A program made the translations under genes and the position numbers. 64,000 nt of DNA from Dyella_A sp035685805 (GTDB lineage: Bacteria; Pseudomonadota; Gammaproteobacteria; Xanthomonadales; Rhodanobacteraceae): NCBI RefSeq assembly GCF_035685805.1, contig NZ_DASSAB010000045.1, positions 1-64,000 of the forward strand, given 5' to 3'. Below the pieces are notes generated by a model. It saw only the letters and a list, made by a program, of their open reading frames with translations, searched no databases and was not told the origin of the DNA. Shown in pieces: positions 24,718 to 34,113 of the stretch; the stretch's first letter is position 1; each line of letters opens with the position of its first letter.

Positions 24718-26685
24718 ATGCAGATGCGTCTGTCGCGGACTTTACTGTCCGCCATGCTCGTGGTCATGCCCATCGCAGGCATCGCCGCGGAGCAGATTCC
24801 GGCAAGCACCTTCGCGAAACACTCGACGATATCGAAGCCCCGGCTCTCGCCGGACGGGCAGCATATCGCGGTGCGGATGGACGGCGACGATGGTGCCCAC
24901 GCGCTAGTAGTTTTCAAGATAGCCGACATGAGTCGGCCGGTAAGCATGCTGCGTCTGCCAAGGTACCAACTTCCGGCAGACTTCCTCTGGACCAGCAACA
25001 CGCGATTGATCATCGAAAAGGGGAGGGAATTCGGCTCGTTGGACAAGCCGCTGCTGACCGGCGAGATCATCGCTGCGGATCTGGATGGCAAGCATCAGGA
25101 CTACCTGTACGGCTACGAGGCGAACAGCGGGTTCGACGCAAACGAGGGACGCCGAAGCAATCGCGGGGGAGATCATGGCTGGGCCGAGGTAGAGGGAATT
25201 CCCGAACCCTCCAATGGCCACTTCTACATGACTGCGCACAGCTGGGACAACAGCGACAAAAGCATGCTGTATGACGTGGATGCCGACAGTGGCGCTCGTC
25301 ACCTGATCGGAGACATCGGCATTGGTGGCATGGAATTCATGGTCGGTCGCGATGGTAAGGCGCACTATGCCTATGGCCGAAATGCCGACTTCAACTATGT
25401 CGTCTATCACCGGGTGGGAGCCAGCTGGGCGGCAATGGGTGCGGAGCAGGTCGGAGGCAGTTTTGCGCCGATCAGCAGTACGCCGGACGGCAACGGGATT
25501 TACGCAAGTTACGCACCGGATGGCGGCCCCACGTCGCTCGTGCAGGAGAGCGAGAGCGGCGGAGAGCGCAAGATGCTGGCGGTGCCGGTGATCGGGGAGG
25601 TCGACACGATTGAGTGGACTGCCATCCCGCGTCAGCCATTCGCCACGACACTGGCGACCGGTATCCCCCGGACGAGCTATATCGAACTGAGTTCACCAGC
25701 CTCCAAACTTCATCGCGCGTTGAGCCAGAAGTTCGCCGGGTCTCTGGTCCACTTTGTCAATTTCAGCGATGACGGCGGCGAGCTTCTCTTCGGCGTGGCA
25801 AACGACCACAACCCGGGCACCTTCTATCTGATCGATACGCGCACCTACAAGGTGCAGAAGCTGTTCGACGTGGCACCGTGGATCGACCCGAACCAGATGG
25901 CCGAGCGGCGTCCTCTGATGTTCAAGACGAGCGACGGAACCACGCTCGAGGCGATCCTGACGATCCCGAAGAACAAGCAGCCAGACAACCTGCCGATGGT
26001 ACTGATGCCCCACGGCGGACCCACCGGTGTGCGTGATGACTGGTTCTTTGAAGATGATGCCCAGTTCCTGGCCAGTCGCGGCTACCTGGTGCTGCAGGTC
26101 AACTATCGAGGCTCCAGCGGGCGGGGCGCGGACTTCCAGGAAGCGGCCTACCGGAAGTGGGGCACCCGGGTGCAGCAGGACCTGATCGAAGGCGTCAAAT
26201 GGGCGATCGCGCAGCACTTCGCCGATCCTGACCGCATATGTATCTACGGGGGCAGTTTCGGAGGTTATTCTGCCTTGATGGCACCGATTCGCGCGCCGGG
26301 CCTGTTCAAGTGCGCTGTAGGCTACGCGGGCATCTACGACCTCGGCATGATGTACGACAAGGGCGACATCAGGGAAAGCGAGAGCGGACGGAACTACCTG
26401 AAGGTGGCCATCGGAGAAGATGCCGCAGAGCTTGACAGCAACTCACCGGCCAAGCTCGCCGGGAAGATCGACGTACCGGTGCTTCTCATCCATGGCGAGG
26501 AGGATCAGCGCGCGCCATTCGCCCAGTTCAAGGCGATGCGGGCCGCACTGGATGAAGCGCACAAGCCGTACGAGACACTCACCAAGCCAAAGGAAGGTCA
26601 CGGGTTCTACAACGAGAAAAACAACGTCGAGCTCTACGACCGGCTGCAGGCTTTTCTCGAGAAATACATCGGCAAGGGCGCCTGA
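24718..26685 (+). CDS. Secreted S9 family prolyl oligopeptidase-like peptidase
   Basis: A 655-residue exported serine peptidase of clan SC, family S9. Residues 1-24 form a signal peptide (LSRTLLSAMLVVMPIAGIAA). A beta-propeller-like region follows (about residues 30-380), then an alpha/beta-hydrolase domain with GGPTGVRDDWFFED, the nucleophile Ser513 in YGGSFGGYSA, Asp near 596 in GEEDQRAP and His near 628 in EGHGFYNE. This layout suits dipeptidyl/acylaminoacyl peptidases cleaving short peptides in the periplasm. AGGGGA precedes ATG 24718. The POT peptide transporter about 3 kb downstream could take up its products; that link is inference. Confidence 0.9.
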   Translation: MQMRLSRTLLSAMLVVMPIAGIAAEQIPASTFAKHSTISKPRLSPDGQHIAVRMDGDDGAHALVVFKIADMSRPVSMLRLPRYQLPADFLWTSNTRLIIEKGREFGSLDKPLLTGEIIAADLDGKHQDYLYGYEANSGFDANEGRRSNRGGDHGWAEVEGIPEPSNGHFYMTAHSWDNSDKSMLYDVDADSGARHLIGDIGIGGMEFMVGRDGKAHYAYGRNADFNYVVYHRVGASWAAMGAEQVGGSFAPISSTPDGNGIYASYAPDGGPTSLVQESESGGERKMLAVPVIGEVDTIEWTAIPRQPFATTLATGIPRTSYIELSSPASKLHRALSQKFAGSLVHFVNFSDDGGELLFGVANDHNPGTFYLIDTRTYKVQKLFDVAPWIDPNQMAERRPLMFKTSDGTTLEAILTIPKNKQPDNLPMVLMPHGGPTGVRDDWFFEDDAQFLASRGYLVLQVNYRGSSGRGADFQEAAYRKWGTRVQQDLIEGVKWAIAQHFADPDRICIYGGSFGGYSALMAPIRAPGLFKCAVGYAGIYDLGMMYDKGDIRESESGRNYLKVAIGEDAAELDSNSPAKLAGKIDVPVLLIHGEEDQRAPFAQFKAMRAALDEAHKPYETLTKPKEGHGFYNEKNNVELYDRLQAFLEKYIGKGA

Positions 26686-26695
26686 CATCGTCCAG

Positions 26696-26725
26696 AAAAG
26701 GCCGCCTCCCGGCGGCCTTTTCTTT
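26696..26725. terminator. Bidirectional rho-independent terminator
   Basis: A perfect 11-bp stem, AAAAGGCCGCC / GGCGGCCTTTT with a TCCC loop, is followed by TCTTT on the plus strand. Because the stem is flanked by A and T runs it can end both the S9 peptidase transcript and the convergent LemA/TPM operon, whose last stop is at 26731. Confidence 0.9.
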
Positions 26726-26730
26726 ACTGG

Positions 26731-27234
26731 CTACAGAACCACCGGGCGATCGGAAAGCTCACCGGGGTTTTCTCTACCTTCGCTCGGAAATGAAGCGAGC
26801 AGCACGGCATGTACAGCCTGGATGCCGTTGACGCTGCCCTGCCGCCACTCTCCGCGCTGATAGCACTCGTGCATGGCCCTGCATACGGCATCCCACGCGG
26901 AGCGGCTTGTGCGTGCCGAGACACCTCGATCGGCAACGATCTCGATCCGCCGCTCGGCCAGAAGCAGGTAGATGAGCACACCGCTGTTGTGCTCGGTATC
27001 CCACACGCCCAGCTGGGCGAACACTTGCTCCGCGCGCTGCCGCGGCGTCATGCCGGACCACACCGCAGCTACCGGCAGGCGCGACTCGACCGCGAACCGC
27101 ACCTCGCCCAGATGATGTTTTTCGCCGTCTGAAACCGCGCGTGCCAGCGCGTCGAGCAGGTCGGGCGGAAACCGCCGGCGCAACTGAAACCAGCCGCCGA
27201 ACGCGTTCGCAAGCAGGCGCTGCATCCGAGTCAT
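26731..27234 (-). CDS. Small TPM domain protein
   Basis: A 167-residue protein with a TPM (TLP18.3/Psb32/MOLO-1) fold: GEVRFAVESRLPVAAVWSG, RQRAEQVFAQLGVWDTEHNS, GVLIYLLLAERRIEIVADRG and WDAVCRAMHECYQRGEW. This is the usual cytoplasmic or membrane-proximal partner of the larger TPM protein encoded upstream. It has no signal peptide. Start ATG 27234 overlaps the upstream stop by one base. The lemA-TPM-TPM operon is widespread in gammaproteobacteria; a role in membrane-protein or envelope maintenance has been suggested, but its biochemistry is unclear. Confidence 0.85.
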   Translation of the reverse strand: MTRMQRLLANAFGGWFQLRRRFPPDLLDALARAVSDGEKHHLGEVRFAVESRLPVAAVWSGMTPRQRAEQVFAQLGVWDTEHNSGVLIYLLLAERRIEIVADRGVSARTSRSAWDAVCRAMHECYQRGEWRQGSVNGIQAVHAVLLASFPSEGRENPGELSDRPVVL

Positions 27235-28118
27235 CACCAACTCCCCGACGATCCGCCGCCACCGAAACTGCCGCCGCCACCGCTGAAGCCGCCACCGCCG
27301 CCGCCGAAACTGCCGCCGCCGAACCCGCCACCGCCGCCAAAGCCGCCGCCGCCGAATCCGCCCCAGCCACCGGGACCGATCGAGCGACCGCCACCGCCGG
27401 GCAACAGCATCAGCACGCCGCCAATCAGAAGCCCCAGAAGCCCCGCACCCACGGTGGCAGCCAGCGCCCACAACAGGCCGCCGGTGATCAGGGCGCCGAG
27501 TGGAGTGCGCACCAGCACGTGAATCCGTCCGAACAGGCGACGCAGGAAAAATGCCACGAACACGCCGATCAGCAACGTGTGACCCATGTTGCCGGAACGA
27601 CCGGAGTCTTTCGCGCGCGCTGGCGGCGGCAGGCTCTCGCCGTTGATCAGGGTGGTCAACGCATCGACGCCGGCATCGATGCCGCCATAGAAGTCGCCCT
27701 GCTTGAAGCGCGACTCGATGAACTCACGCCGGATGCGGGCGGTGGCAGCATCCGGTACCGCGCCCTCCAGTCCGTAGCCCACCTCGATGCGATCGCGCCG
27801 GTCGTCCTTGGCCACGAGCAGCAGGATGCCGTCATCCGTGCCCTTGCGGCCGATCCGGTTGGCCTCGGCCACCGCCAGCGAATAGCTCTCGATGTCGCGG
27901 TCACCGGTGGTCGGCACCATCAGCACGACCAGCTGCGTGCCCTTGGCCTTCTCCAGCGCCACCAGCTTGGCATCGAGCGTGTCGACCTGCTGCGCGGTCA
28001 GGGTCCCGGTGAGGTCGGTGACGTGCCGCTTGAGCACCGGCACGTCTTGCGCCGCCGCGGGCAAGGCCCATGCGAGCGCCAACAGCGCGAGCACCAGCAG
28101 GCGCATGAGGCGCCGCAT
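27234..28118 (-). CDS. TPM domain membrane protein with glycine-rich tail (YgcG-like)
   Basis: A 294-residue exported, membrane-anchored protein. A signal peptide (LMRLLVLALLALAWALPAAAQ) precedes the TPM domain (about residues 30-155: HVTDLTGTLTAQQVDTLDAK, GTQLVVLMVPTTGDRDIES, NRIGRKGTDDGILLLVAKDD, RIEVGYGLEGAVPDA). Two C-terminal hydrophobic segments come next, then a long Gly/Phe/Ser-rich tail of about 60 residues ending GGGGSSGSW. This is the typical YgcG plan. GTG 28121 is an alternative start one codon earlier. The lemA stop is only a few bases upstream. Confidence 0.9.
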   Translation of the reverse strand: MRRLMRLLVLALLALAWALPAAAQDVPVLKRHVTDLTGTLTAQQVDTLDAKLVALEKAKGTQLVVLMVPTTGDRDIESYSLAVAEANRIGRKGTDDGILLLVAKDDRRDRIEVGYGLEGAVPDAATARIRREFIESRFKQGDFYGGIDAGVDALTTLINGESLPPPARAKDSGRSGNMGHTLLIGVFVAFFLRRLFGRIHVLVRTPLGALITGGLLWALAATVGAGLLGLLIGGVLMLLPGGGGRSIGPGGWGGFGGGGFGGGGGFGGGSFGGGGGGFSGGGGSFGGGGSSGSW

Positions 28119-28122
28119 CACC

Positions 28123-28743
28123 TCAGCGCGCCGAGGCGGCCGCGGCCGGCGCGGACGTGCCGAAGTCGACCCGGGGTGCCGTCGAGATGGCTTTCTCGTT
28201 CTCGACGCTGAAGTTCGGCTTGACCTGGTAGCCGAACATCTTGGCGGTCAGGTTGTTCGGAAAGCTGCGGATCATGGTGTTGTATTCCTGCACCGCCTGG
28301 ACGTACCGGTTGCGGGCCACGGTGACACGGTTCTCGGTGCCCTCGAGCTGCGCCTGCAGGTTCTGGAACAGCCCGTCGGCCTTCAGCTGGGGATAGTTCT
28401 CGCTCACCACCATCAGCCGCGAAAGCGCGCTGGAAAGCTCGCCCTGCGCGGCCTGGAACTGCTTGTGCTTGGCCGCGTCATTGACCGTATCGGCGCCGAC
28501 CTGGATCGAGCCGACCCTCGCCCGGGCCTCGGTCACCTCGGTGAACACCTTCTCCTCGTGCTGGGCGTAGCCCTTCACCGTGTTGACCAGGTTCGGCACC
28601 AGGTCGGCCCGGCGCTGGTACTGGTTGAGCACCTCCGACCACGACGCCTTGACCGCCTCGTCCTGCCGCTGGATGGCGTTGTAGCCACAGCCGGAAAGGC
28701 CGGCAAGAAGCAACAAGAGCACGCTGACGCGCAGGAATTTCAT
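28123..28743 (-). CDS. lemA: LemA family lipoprotein
   Basis: A 206-residue LemA protein. The N-terminus MKFLRVSVLLLLLAGLSGCG is a lipoprotein signal with the lipobox Leu-Ser-Gly-Cys, so it is probably lipidated at Cys19. The rest is alpha-helical with LemA hallmarks: YNAIQRQDEAVKASWSEVLN, QYQRRADLVPNLVNTVKGYA, and RNRYVQAVQEYNTMIRSFPN. LemA proteins occur next to TPM proteins, as here. Their molecular role is not settled. It is the first gene of the leftward operon; the gap to dgkA upstream is 86 bp. Confidence 0.93.
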   Translation of the reverse strand: MKFLRVSVLLLLLAGLSGCGYNAIQRQDEAVKASWSEVLNQYQRRADLVPNLVNTVKGYAQHEEKVFTEVTEARARVGSIQVGADTVNDAAKHKQFQAAQGELSSALSRLMVVSENYPQLKADGLFQNLQAQLEGTENRVTVARNRYVQAVQEYNTMIRSFPNNLTAKMFGYQVKPNFSVENEKAISTAPRVDFGTSAPAAAASAR

Positions 28744-28829
28744 GGCTTTCACTCCCAGGATGGAATCGGATGACGTGCAGGCGATGCGCAGCATACGACG
28801 CGCCGCGTGCAGCGGCATGACGGCCGCCC

Positions 28830-29204
28830 TCAGAACCAGCGCGGCAGCAGGATCAGCCCCCAGCACAGCATGGTGAACACCAGCAGCAGGAACACGGCGG
28901 CCGAGCCCATGTCCTTGGCACGGCCGGCCAGTTCGTGGAACTCCGGGCTGACCTTGTCCACCACTGCCTCGATCGCCGAGTTGAGCAACTCTGCCGACAG
29001 CACCAGCGCCGCCGGCATCACCAGTGCGATCTTTTCCAGCGCGCCGTGGCCGAGCCACAGGCCCAGCGGCACCAGCACGATCGCCAGGATCGCCTCGAGC
29101 CGGAACGACGCCTCGTGCCGCCATGCCGCCTGCAGCCCCTTCATCGACCAGCGAAATGCGTTCCAGAGCTGGCGGGGATCGCCGCGAAAGCCGCTGCCGG
29201 GCAT
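28830..29204 (-). CDS. dgkA: Diacylglycerol kinase DgkA
   Basis: A small trimeric inner-membrane kinase, 124 residues with three hydrophobic segments. It phosphorylates diacylglycerol to phosphatidic acid, recycling lipid left by periplasmic glucan or lipid A modification. The family signature is ELLNSAIEAVVDKVSPEFHE followed by LAGRAKDMGSAAVFLL, with the catalytic Glu and Asn. CAGGAG lies upstream of ATG 29204. Longer upstream frames are not supported. The 284-bp region up to the divergent POT gene carries no gene I can support. Confidence 0.94.
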   Translation of the reverse strand: MPGSGFRGDPRQLWNAFRWSMKGLQAAWRHEASFRLEAILAIVLVPLGLWLGHGALEKIALVMPAALVLSAELLNSAIEAVVDKVSPEFHELAGRAKDMGSAAVFLLLVFTMLCWGLILLPRWF

Positions 29205-29488
29205 GGATGTCTCCTGAGAAAAAACGGACGCGCCGGGCGACGGCCCCGTCGCCACGCGAACCAGCCGCGGCGGCGCGAGGATGATGCCACAGCCCCGCAT
29301 CGCCGACGCCGGCAGGCCCGCCGCGGCGCGATCCGGGCGGGCGTGCCGGGCCTGCTGCTTTTTGGCGCGGTGCAACCACGGCCGGGCACGGGATCGGGTA
29401 GGCTTCGACGGTTGTGTCCGCTGGTCCGGGCACAGTGAGGCGGCGCGCTGGCACGCAGCGCCATGGCATGAATCTGGTCGGAATCCAC

Positions 29489-31045
29489 ATGGCACTTCAG
29501 AACCCACCCGTGTCGCAGACGCGCGCGTTCAGTACCGTCTTCCTCATCGAGATGTGGGAGCGCTTCGGCTTCTACGGCATGCAGGTGCTGATGGTCACCT
29601 ACATGATGAAGAAGCTCGGCTTCGTCGACAGCCGCGCCAATCTGGTGTGGGGCGCGGCGGCCGCGCTGATCTACGCCACCCCCGCCATCGGTGGCTGGAT
29701 CGGCGACAAGCTGCTCGGCACGCGCCGCACCATGTTGCTCGGCGCGGTGGTGCTGGCGCTGGGCTACGCGATGCTGTGGATCCCCTCCAGCGACCCCACG
29801 CTGCTCTACAGCGCACTGGGCGTGATCGTGGTCGGCAATGGCTTCTTCAAGCCCAATGCCGGCAACCTGGTGCGAAAGATCTACGAGGGCGACGACACCA
29901 AGATCGACAGCGCCTTCACCATCTACTACATGGCAGTAAACGTGGGCTCGATGATCTCGATGACGGCCACGCCGTGGATCCGCGATCACGTGGCCGCACG
30001 CTACGGCGACAACTGGGGCTGGCACACCGCGTTCGGCGCCTGCGCCATCGGCCTGATGCTGGGCCTGGTCAACTACGCACTGATGTTCCGCACGCTTGCG
30101 CACATCGGATCGCCGCCGGACAACCAGCCGGTCAAGCCGATGCGCGCGCTGGCGCTGCTGGCCGCGTCGCTGGTGATGGTCGCGGTGGTCGCCTTCATCC
30201 TGCAGAGCCTGCTGGCGGCCAAGATCTGCGTGTACCTGGCCGGCGTGGTGATCCTGGGCATCTTCGTGCACCTGATCCGCAGTGCGGAGCAGACCGAGCG
30301 CGCCGGCCTGATCGCCGCCCTGGTGCTCACGGTGCAGACGATCTTCTTCTTCATTTTCTACGCCCAGATGGCGACCTCGCTGAACCTGTTCGCACAGCGC
30401 AACGTCGATACCGACATGAACCTGCTCGGGTTCCACATCCAATGGATCCCCGAGCAGTACCAGAACCTCAACGCGATCTGGATCGTGCTGCTCAGCCCGG
30501 TGCTGGTGTGGATCTACAACGCCCTGGGCCGGTTCGGCCGCAACCCGTCGGTCGCGGTGAAGTTCGCCTGGGGCTTCGGCGCCGTGGCAGCCGGCTTCTT
30601 CGTCTACGGCATCGGCGCGATCTGGGCGGTGAACGGCCAGGTCTCGTCCTGGACCATGGTCTGGGGCTACGGCCTGTACTCTCTCGGCGAGTTGCTGGTG
30701 TCCGGGCTGGGCCTGGCGATGATCGCCCGCTACGTGCCGGCGCGCATGGGCGGCTTCATGATGGGCGCGTACTACGTCGCCGTCGGCATCTCGCAGTACC
30801 TGGGCAGCGTGGTGGCCAACTATGCGCACATTCCCGAAGGCCTCACCGACCCGCTGCAGTCGCTGGCGATCTACACCAGCCTGTTCAACAAGCTCGGTTT
30901 CGTGGGCATTGGCTGCACGGTGATCGCGCTGCTGGTGCTGCCGCTGATGAAAAAGCTCTCCACCAGCCACGCCAACGACGCCTCGCTGCGCACCCCGCTG
31001 CCGGCGTCGCGCAGCGAAGAAGGCTATAACAACCCCGTCACGTGA
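29489..31045 (+). CDS. POT family proton-coupled di/tripeptide transporter
   Basis: A 518-residue major facilitator of the POT/PTR2 family that imports di- and tripeptides with protons. The defining motif in helix 1 is IEMWERFGFYGMQVLMV, which matches ExxERFxYY. Other conserved parts are IYATPAIGGWIGDKLLG, GNGFFKPNAGNLV and FTIYYMAVNVGSM. The central helices and a YSLGELLVSGLGLAMI segment complete the family pattern. ATG 29489 has GGAA in front; ATG 29468 is possible. Downstream is a 2-nt-scale close RegB/RegA pair (46 bp gap) in the same direction, with a hairpin between them. Confidence 0.92.
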   Translation: MALQNPPVSQTRAFSTVFLIEMWERFGFYGMQVLMVTYMMKKLGFVDSRANLVWGAAAALIYATPAIGGWIGDKLLGTRRTMLLGAVVLALGYAMLWIPSSDPTLLYSALGVIVVGNGFFKPNAGNLVRKIYEGDDTKIDSAFTIYYMAVNVGSMISMTATPWIRDHVAARYGDNWGWHTAFGACAIGLMLGLVNYALMFRTLAHIGSPPDNQPVKPMRALALLAASLVMVAVVAFILQSLLAAKICVYLAGVVILGIFVHLIRSAEQTERAGLIAALVLTVQTIFFFIFYAQMATSLNLFAQRNVDTDMNLLGFHIQWIPEQYQNLNAIWIVLLSPVLVWIYNALGRFGRNPSVAVKFAWGFGAVAAGFFVYGIGAIWAVNGQVSSWTMVWGYGLYSLGELLVSGLGLAMIARYVPARMGGFMMGAYYVAVGISQYLGSVVANYAHIPEGLTDPLQSLAIYTSLFNKLGFVGIGCTVIALLVLPLMKKLSTSHANDASLRTPLPASRSEEGYNNPVT

Positions 31046-31051
31046 TTGCGC

Positions 31052-31076
31052 GGTCCGCTGCCACCGGCAGCGGGCC
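31052..31076 (+). other. Hairpin between the POT gene and regB
   Basis: An 11-bp stem (one G-T pair) with a 3-nt loop fills most of the 46-bp gap. No T-run follows. It could attenuate read-through from the transporter gene into the regB-like gene. Confidence 0.4.
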
Positions 31077-31091
31077 CTGCTGCGGATCGTC

Positions 31092-32363
31092 ATGCTCCAT
31101 CTCGCCTCGCCCCAGCGCTTTGCCCCCTCCGCCCTGACCCGAACCCTGGCGTGGTTGCGCCTGTGCGCAATCGTCGGGCAAAGCAGTGCCGTGCTGGTGG
31201 CGGCGCTGTGGATGCACATGGAGGTGCCGGTATTGCCGCTGATGGTGGCGATCGGCTTCCACGCGGTGTTCGCCGCATTCGCCTCCTGGCGGCTGACCCA
31301 GCCGTGGCCGGTACGGGAGTGGGAAACCATCGGCCACATCGCGGTGGATACGGTGGTGCTGTGGTGCCTGCTTTACTTCACCGGCGGCGCCACCAATCCG
31401 TTCGTGACGCTGCTGCTGATGCCGATCGCGCTGGGCGCCGCCGCGCTCACGGTACCGGCGCTGCTGGCGGTGTCGGCGCTGACCGGGCTGGCCTACCTGA
31501 TGCTGATCGGGCACTACGTGCCGTTGCCGCCGGTGATGGACGGCCCCGGCGGCTTCGCGCTGCACGTGATCGGCATGGCGGTGAACTTCGTGATCACCGC
31601 GGCGCTGCTGGGATTCTTCATCAACCGACTGGCCAGCGCGGTGCGCCAGCAGCAGATCGAAGTGCAGCGCGTGCGTGAGCGCGCGCTGCGCGACGAGGGC
31701 ATCCTGGCCATCGCCACCCAGGCGGCAGGTGCCGCCCACGAACTCAACACCCCGCTCTCCACTATGCGCACGCTGCTGCCCGAGCTGCGCCGCGACCACC
31801 GCGCCGACCCGGTGCTTGCCGACGACCTGGCCCTGCTGCAGGACCAGGTCGAACGCTGTCGCACGATCCTTCGCGAGATGGTGGCCTTCGGCAAGGCGCA
31901 GCTGTCGCAGGAAGAGCAGCAGATGAGCCTGGGCCAGTTCGTGCGCGGCTGCCTGGAGCGCTTCCAGTTATTGCGGCCGGAGGCCGAGCTGGAGCTCGAA
32001 CTCGACGCCGACACCGCCAGCACCGTGCTGCGCAGCCCGCCGGGCTTGCGCCACGCGCTGATCAACCTGCTCAACAACGCCGCCGATGCCTCCGCCCAGC
32101 GCGGTTCGCAGCAGGTGGCGCTGCGGGTCCGGCACGACGGCGACTGGCTGGAACTGCGTGTCAGCGATCATGGCCCCGGTTTCGTCACCAGCCGGCCCGG
32201 CACCGTGCTGGGCCAGAGCCAGAAACAGGGTGGACTGGGCATCGGGCTGACGCTGGCCGAGGCGACCGCCGACCGCCTCAGCGGCGAACTCACCGCGGTC
32301 AACACCGAAGATGGCGCCGTGGTGAGCATCCGCCTGCCGCTGTCGGCGATGGCCGGCGGCTGA
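31092..32363 (+). CDS. regB: RegB/PrrB-type redox sensor histidine kinase
   Basis: A 423-residue membrane histidine kinase of the RegB/PrrB/ActS group, which sense the quinone pool or respiratory state. Six membrane segments fill residues about 15-190 and include FTGGATNPFVTLLLMP, the quinone-linked GGxxNPF motif. The phosphoacceptor is His216 in AAGAAHELNTPLSTM, the RegB-type H box. ATP-binding motifs are HALINLLNNAADAS (N box), VSDHGPGF (G1) and GGLGIGLTLAEA (G2). The partner response regulator starts 85 bp downstream. I do not see the redox Cys in the usual place near the H box. Confidence 0.9.
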   Translation: MLHLASPQRFAPSALTRTLAWLRLCAIVGQSSAVLVAALWMHMEVPVLPLMVAIGFHAVFAAFASWRLTQPWPVREWETIGHIAVDTVVLWCLLYFTGGATNPFVTLLLMPIALGAAALTVPALLAVSALTGLAYLMLIGHYVPLPPVMDGPGGFALHVIGMAVNFVITAALLGFFINRLASAVRQQQIEVQRVRERALRDEGILAIATQAAGAAHELNTPLSTMRTLLPELRRDHRADPVLADDLALLQDQVERCRTILREMVAFGKAQLSQEEQQMSLGQFVRGCLERFQLLRPEAELELELDADTASTVLRSPPGLRHALINLLNNAADASAQRGSQQVALRVRHDGDWLELRVSDHGPGFVTSRPGTVLGQSQKQGGLGIGLTLAEATADRLSGELTAVNTEDGAVVSIRLPLSAMAGG

Positions 32364-32448
32364 CACCCACCACGTCGCCGCGCCGCGGCACGTGCATGCG
32401 CGCCACGCTGCGGCAACAATAGACAAAGCGGCTCCTTTGGAAACAACG

Positions 32449-33036
32449 ATGACCGATTCGATTGCCCCCGCTCCCCAGCGTCCCCTGCTGATCATCGACG
32501 ACGACGTCACCTTCGGCCGGGTGCTCGCCCGCGCCCTCGGTTCGCGAGGGTTCGAGGTGATCAATGCCGTCAGCGCCGACGAGGCACGCGCGCTTACCCG
32601 GCGCCACCAGCCGCGCTACTGCGTGCTGGACCTCAAGCTGGGCGAGGAGAACGGCCTGCGGCTGATCCCCGACCTGCAGCGGCTGGTGCCGGACATGCGC
32701 ATCCTGCTGCTCACCGGCTACGCCTCGATCGCCACTGCGGTGGAGGCAATCAAGCGCGGCGCGCACGACTACCTGGCCAAGCCGGTGGACGCGGATGCGG
32801 TGGTGCGCGCGCTGGTCGACGGCGATGGCCCGCATGCCGACGACGATGACGTGCTCGATGCGCCGGAAGCCCCGCTGGCACTGCGCCGACTGGAGTGGGA
32901 GCACATCCATCGCGTGCTCACCGAGTGCGACGGCAACATCTCCGAAACCGCCCGCAGACTGGGCATGCATCGGCGCACGCTGCAGCGCAAGCTGAGCAAG
33001 CATCCGGTGCGCGAGCGGCCCGAGCGCGACGACTGA
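32449..33036 (+). CDS. regA: RegA/PrrA-type response regulator
   Basis: A 195-residue response regulator. The receiver domain (about residues 13-125) has the acidic pocket IIDDDVTF, the phosphoacceptor Asp61 in YCVLDLKLGEENG, Thr in LLLTGYAS and Lys in DYLAKPVDAD. The C-terminus is a short Fis-type helix-turn-helix: ECDGNISETARRLGMHRRTL, then QRKLSKHP, as in RegA/PrrA/ActR. The linker lacks the long proline run of some family members and is acidic. With the RegB-like kinase upstream it would adjust expression to redox state. Targets are not visible here. Confidence 0.9.
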   Translation: MTDSIAPAPQRPLLIIDDDVTFGRVLARALGSRGFEVINAVSADEARALTRRHQPRYCVLDLKLGEENGLRLIPDLQRLVPDMRILLLTGYASIATAVEAIKRGAHDYLAKPVDADAVVRALVDGDGPHADDDDVLDAPEAPLALRRLEWEHIHRVLTECDGNISETARRLGMHRRTLQRKLSKHPVRERPERDD

Positions 33037-33045
33037 CCGCCAGGA

Positions 33046-34107
33046 TCAGTAGCCGGACGCCGCGTCGTCGGGTGCCGGAGCCGGAGCCGGCAGCAGTTCG
33101 CCGGTACCGTCGTCTTCGTCGCCGTAGATCGCCACGTGCGCAACGCCGGCGCCATCGATCCAGCCACGGAACATGCCGTCCGTGTTGAACGGCATGGCGA
33201 TGTGCCCCTGATCATCCAGCGCGATGGCGCCGCCGCTGCCGCCCATGGCCGGAATCTCCTGGTTGATCACCTCGGCTGCCGCCCGCGCCAGCGGCACGCG
33301 CAGCTGGGTCACCCGTGAACAGATGGCGTAGGCCGCCACCGTACGCATGTAGAACTCGCCCCAGCCGGTGCCGGAGATCGCGCAGCTTGCATTGGCATAG
33401 GTGCCCGCGCCGATGATCGGCGAGTCGCCGACCCGGCCGGGCATCTTGTCGTTGGTGCCACCGGTGGAGGTCCCGGCCGCCAGATGGCCATGCGCATCCA
33501 GGGCCACCGCACCGACCGTGCCGAAGTGACGCGAGCCGCCCGCCGCGTCGTGCAACGAGCCCGCTGCGTCCTCGCGAAGCGCCTGCTGCAGTTGCTGCCA
33601 GCGTTCCTCGGTGCGGAACCATGCCGGTGTCTCGCGCGCGAGACCCTGCGCCTGCGCAAATGCTTCAGCTCCGCCGCCGACCAGCATCACGTGCGGCGTG
33701 TGCTCCATCACCGCGCGGGCCAGCTGGATCGGATGGCGCACCCCCGACACCGCCGCCACCGAACCCGCACGCAGCGTGTAGCCGTCCATGATGGCGGCGT
33801 CCATCTCGAGCGTGCCGGCGTGGGTGAACACCGAACCACGACCGGCGTTGAACAGCGGATCGTCCTCCAGCACGGCCAGCGATGCCGTTACCGCATCCAC
33901 CGAGGGCTTGCCCGCCTTGAGCTCCGCATAGCCGGCCCTGAGCGCGAGGGTGAGCGCAGCCCGCACCGCCTTCTCGCGCGCCGGCGGCATGTCCCGCCGC
34001 AATACGCCTGCCCCGCCGTGAATCACCAGCACCGGGCCGGCTGCGTGGGCGGACAGTGCCAGCCCGAGCAAAGCAAGCAGGCTCCAAAGACGGCGACGCG
34101 GCTTCAC
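33046..34107 (-). CDS. Isoaspartyl peptidase / L-asparaginase-like Ntn hydrolase, exported
   Basis: A 353-residue member of the plant-type asparaginase (IaaA) family. The precursor cleaves itself before Thr197 in HFGTVGAVALD, which becomes the catalytic N-terminal nucleophile. Other conserved parts are VIHGGAGVLRR, DDPLFNAGRGSVFT, STGGTNDKMPGRVGDSPIIG and the C-terminal GGSGGAIALD. An N-terminal signal peptide (LWSLLALLGLALSAHA) indicates export to the periplasm. The start is GTG 34107. Its GGGGAG ribosome-binding site lies within a perfect 10-bp hairpin just upstream, so translation may be regulated. It follows the blaI-M56 pair on the same strand. Confidence 0.9.
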   Translation of the reverse strand: MKPRRRLWSLLALLGLALSAHAAGPVLVIHGGAGVLRRDMPPAREKAVRAALTLALRAGYAELKAGKPSVDAVTASLAVLEDDPLFNAGRGSVFTHAGTLEMDAAIMDGYTLRAGSVAAVSGVRHPIQLARAVMEHTPHVMLVGGGAEAFAQAQGLARETPAWFRTEERWQQLQQALREDAAGSLHDAAGGSRHFGTVGAVALDAHGHLAAGTSTGGTNDKMPGRVGDSPIIGAGTYANASCAISGTGWGEFYMRTVAAYAICSRVTQLRVPLARAAAEVINQEIPAMGGSGGAIALDDQGHIAMPFNTDGMFRGWIDGAGVAHVAIYGDEDDGTGELLPAPAPAPDDAASGY

Positions 34108-34113
34108 GTGTGC

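Noticed and set aside
29141..31339. 732-codon minus-strand frame opposite the POT transporter and regB
   Set aside because: Antisense shadow with repeated His/Gln/Asp-rich text and no recognisable domain. The plus-strand genes have full families and motifs.
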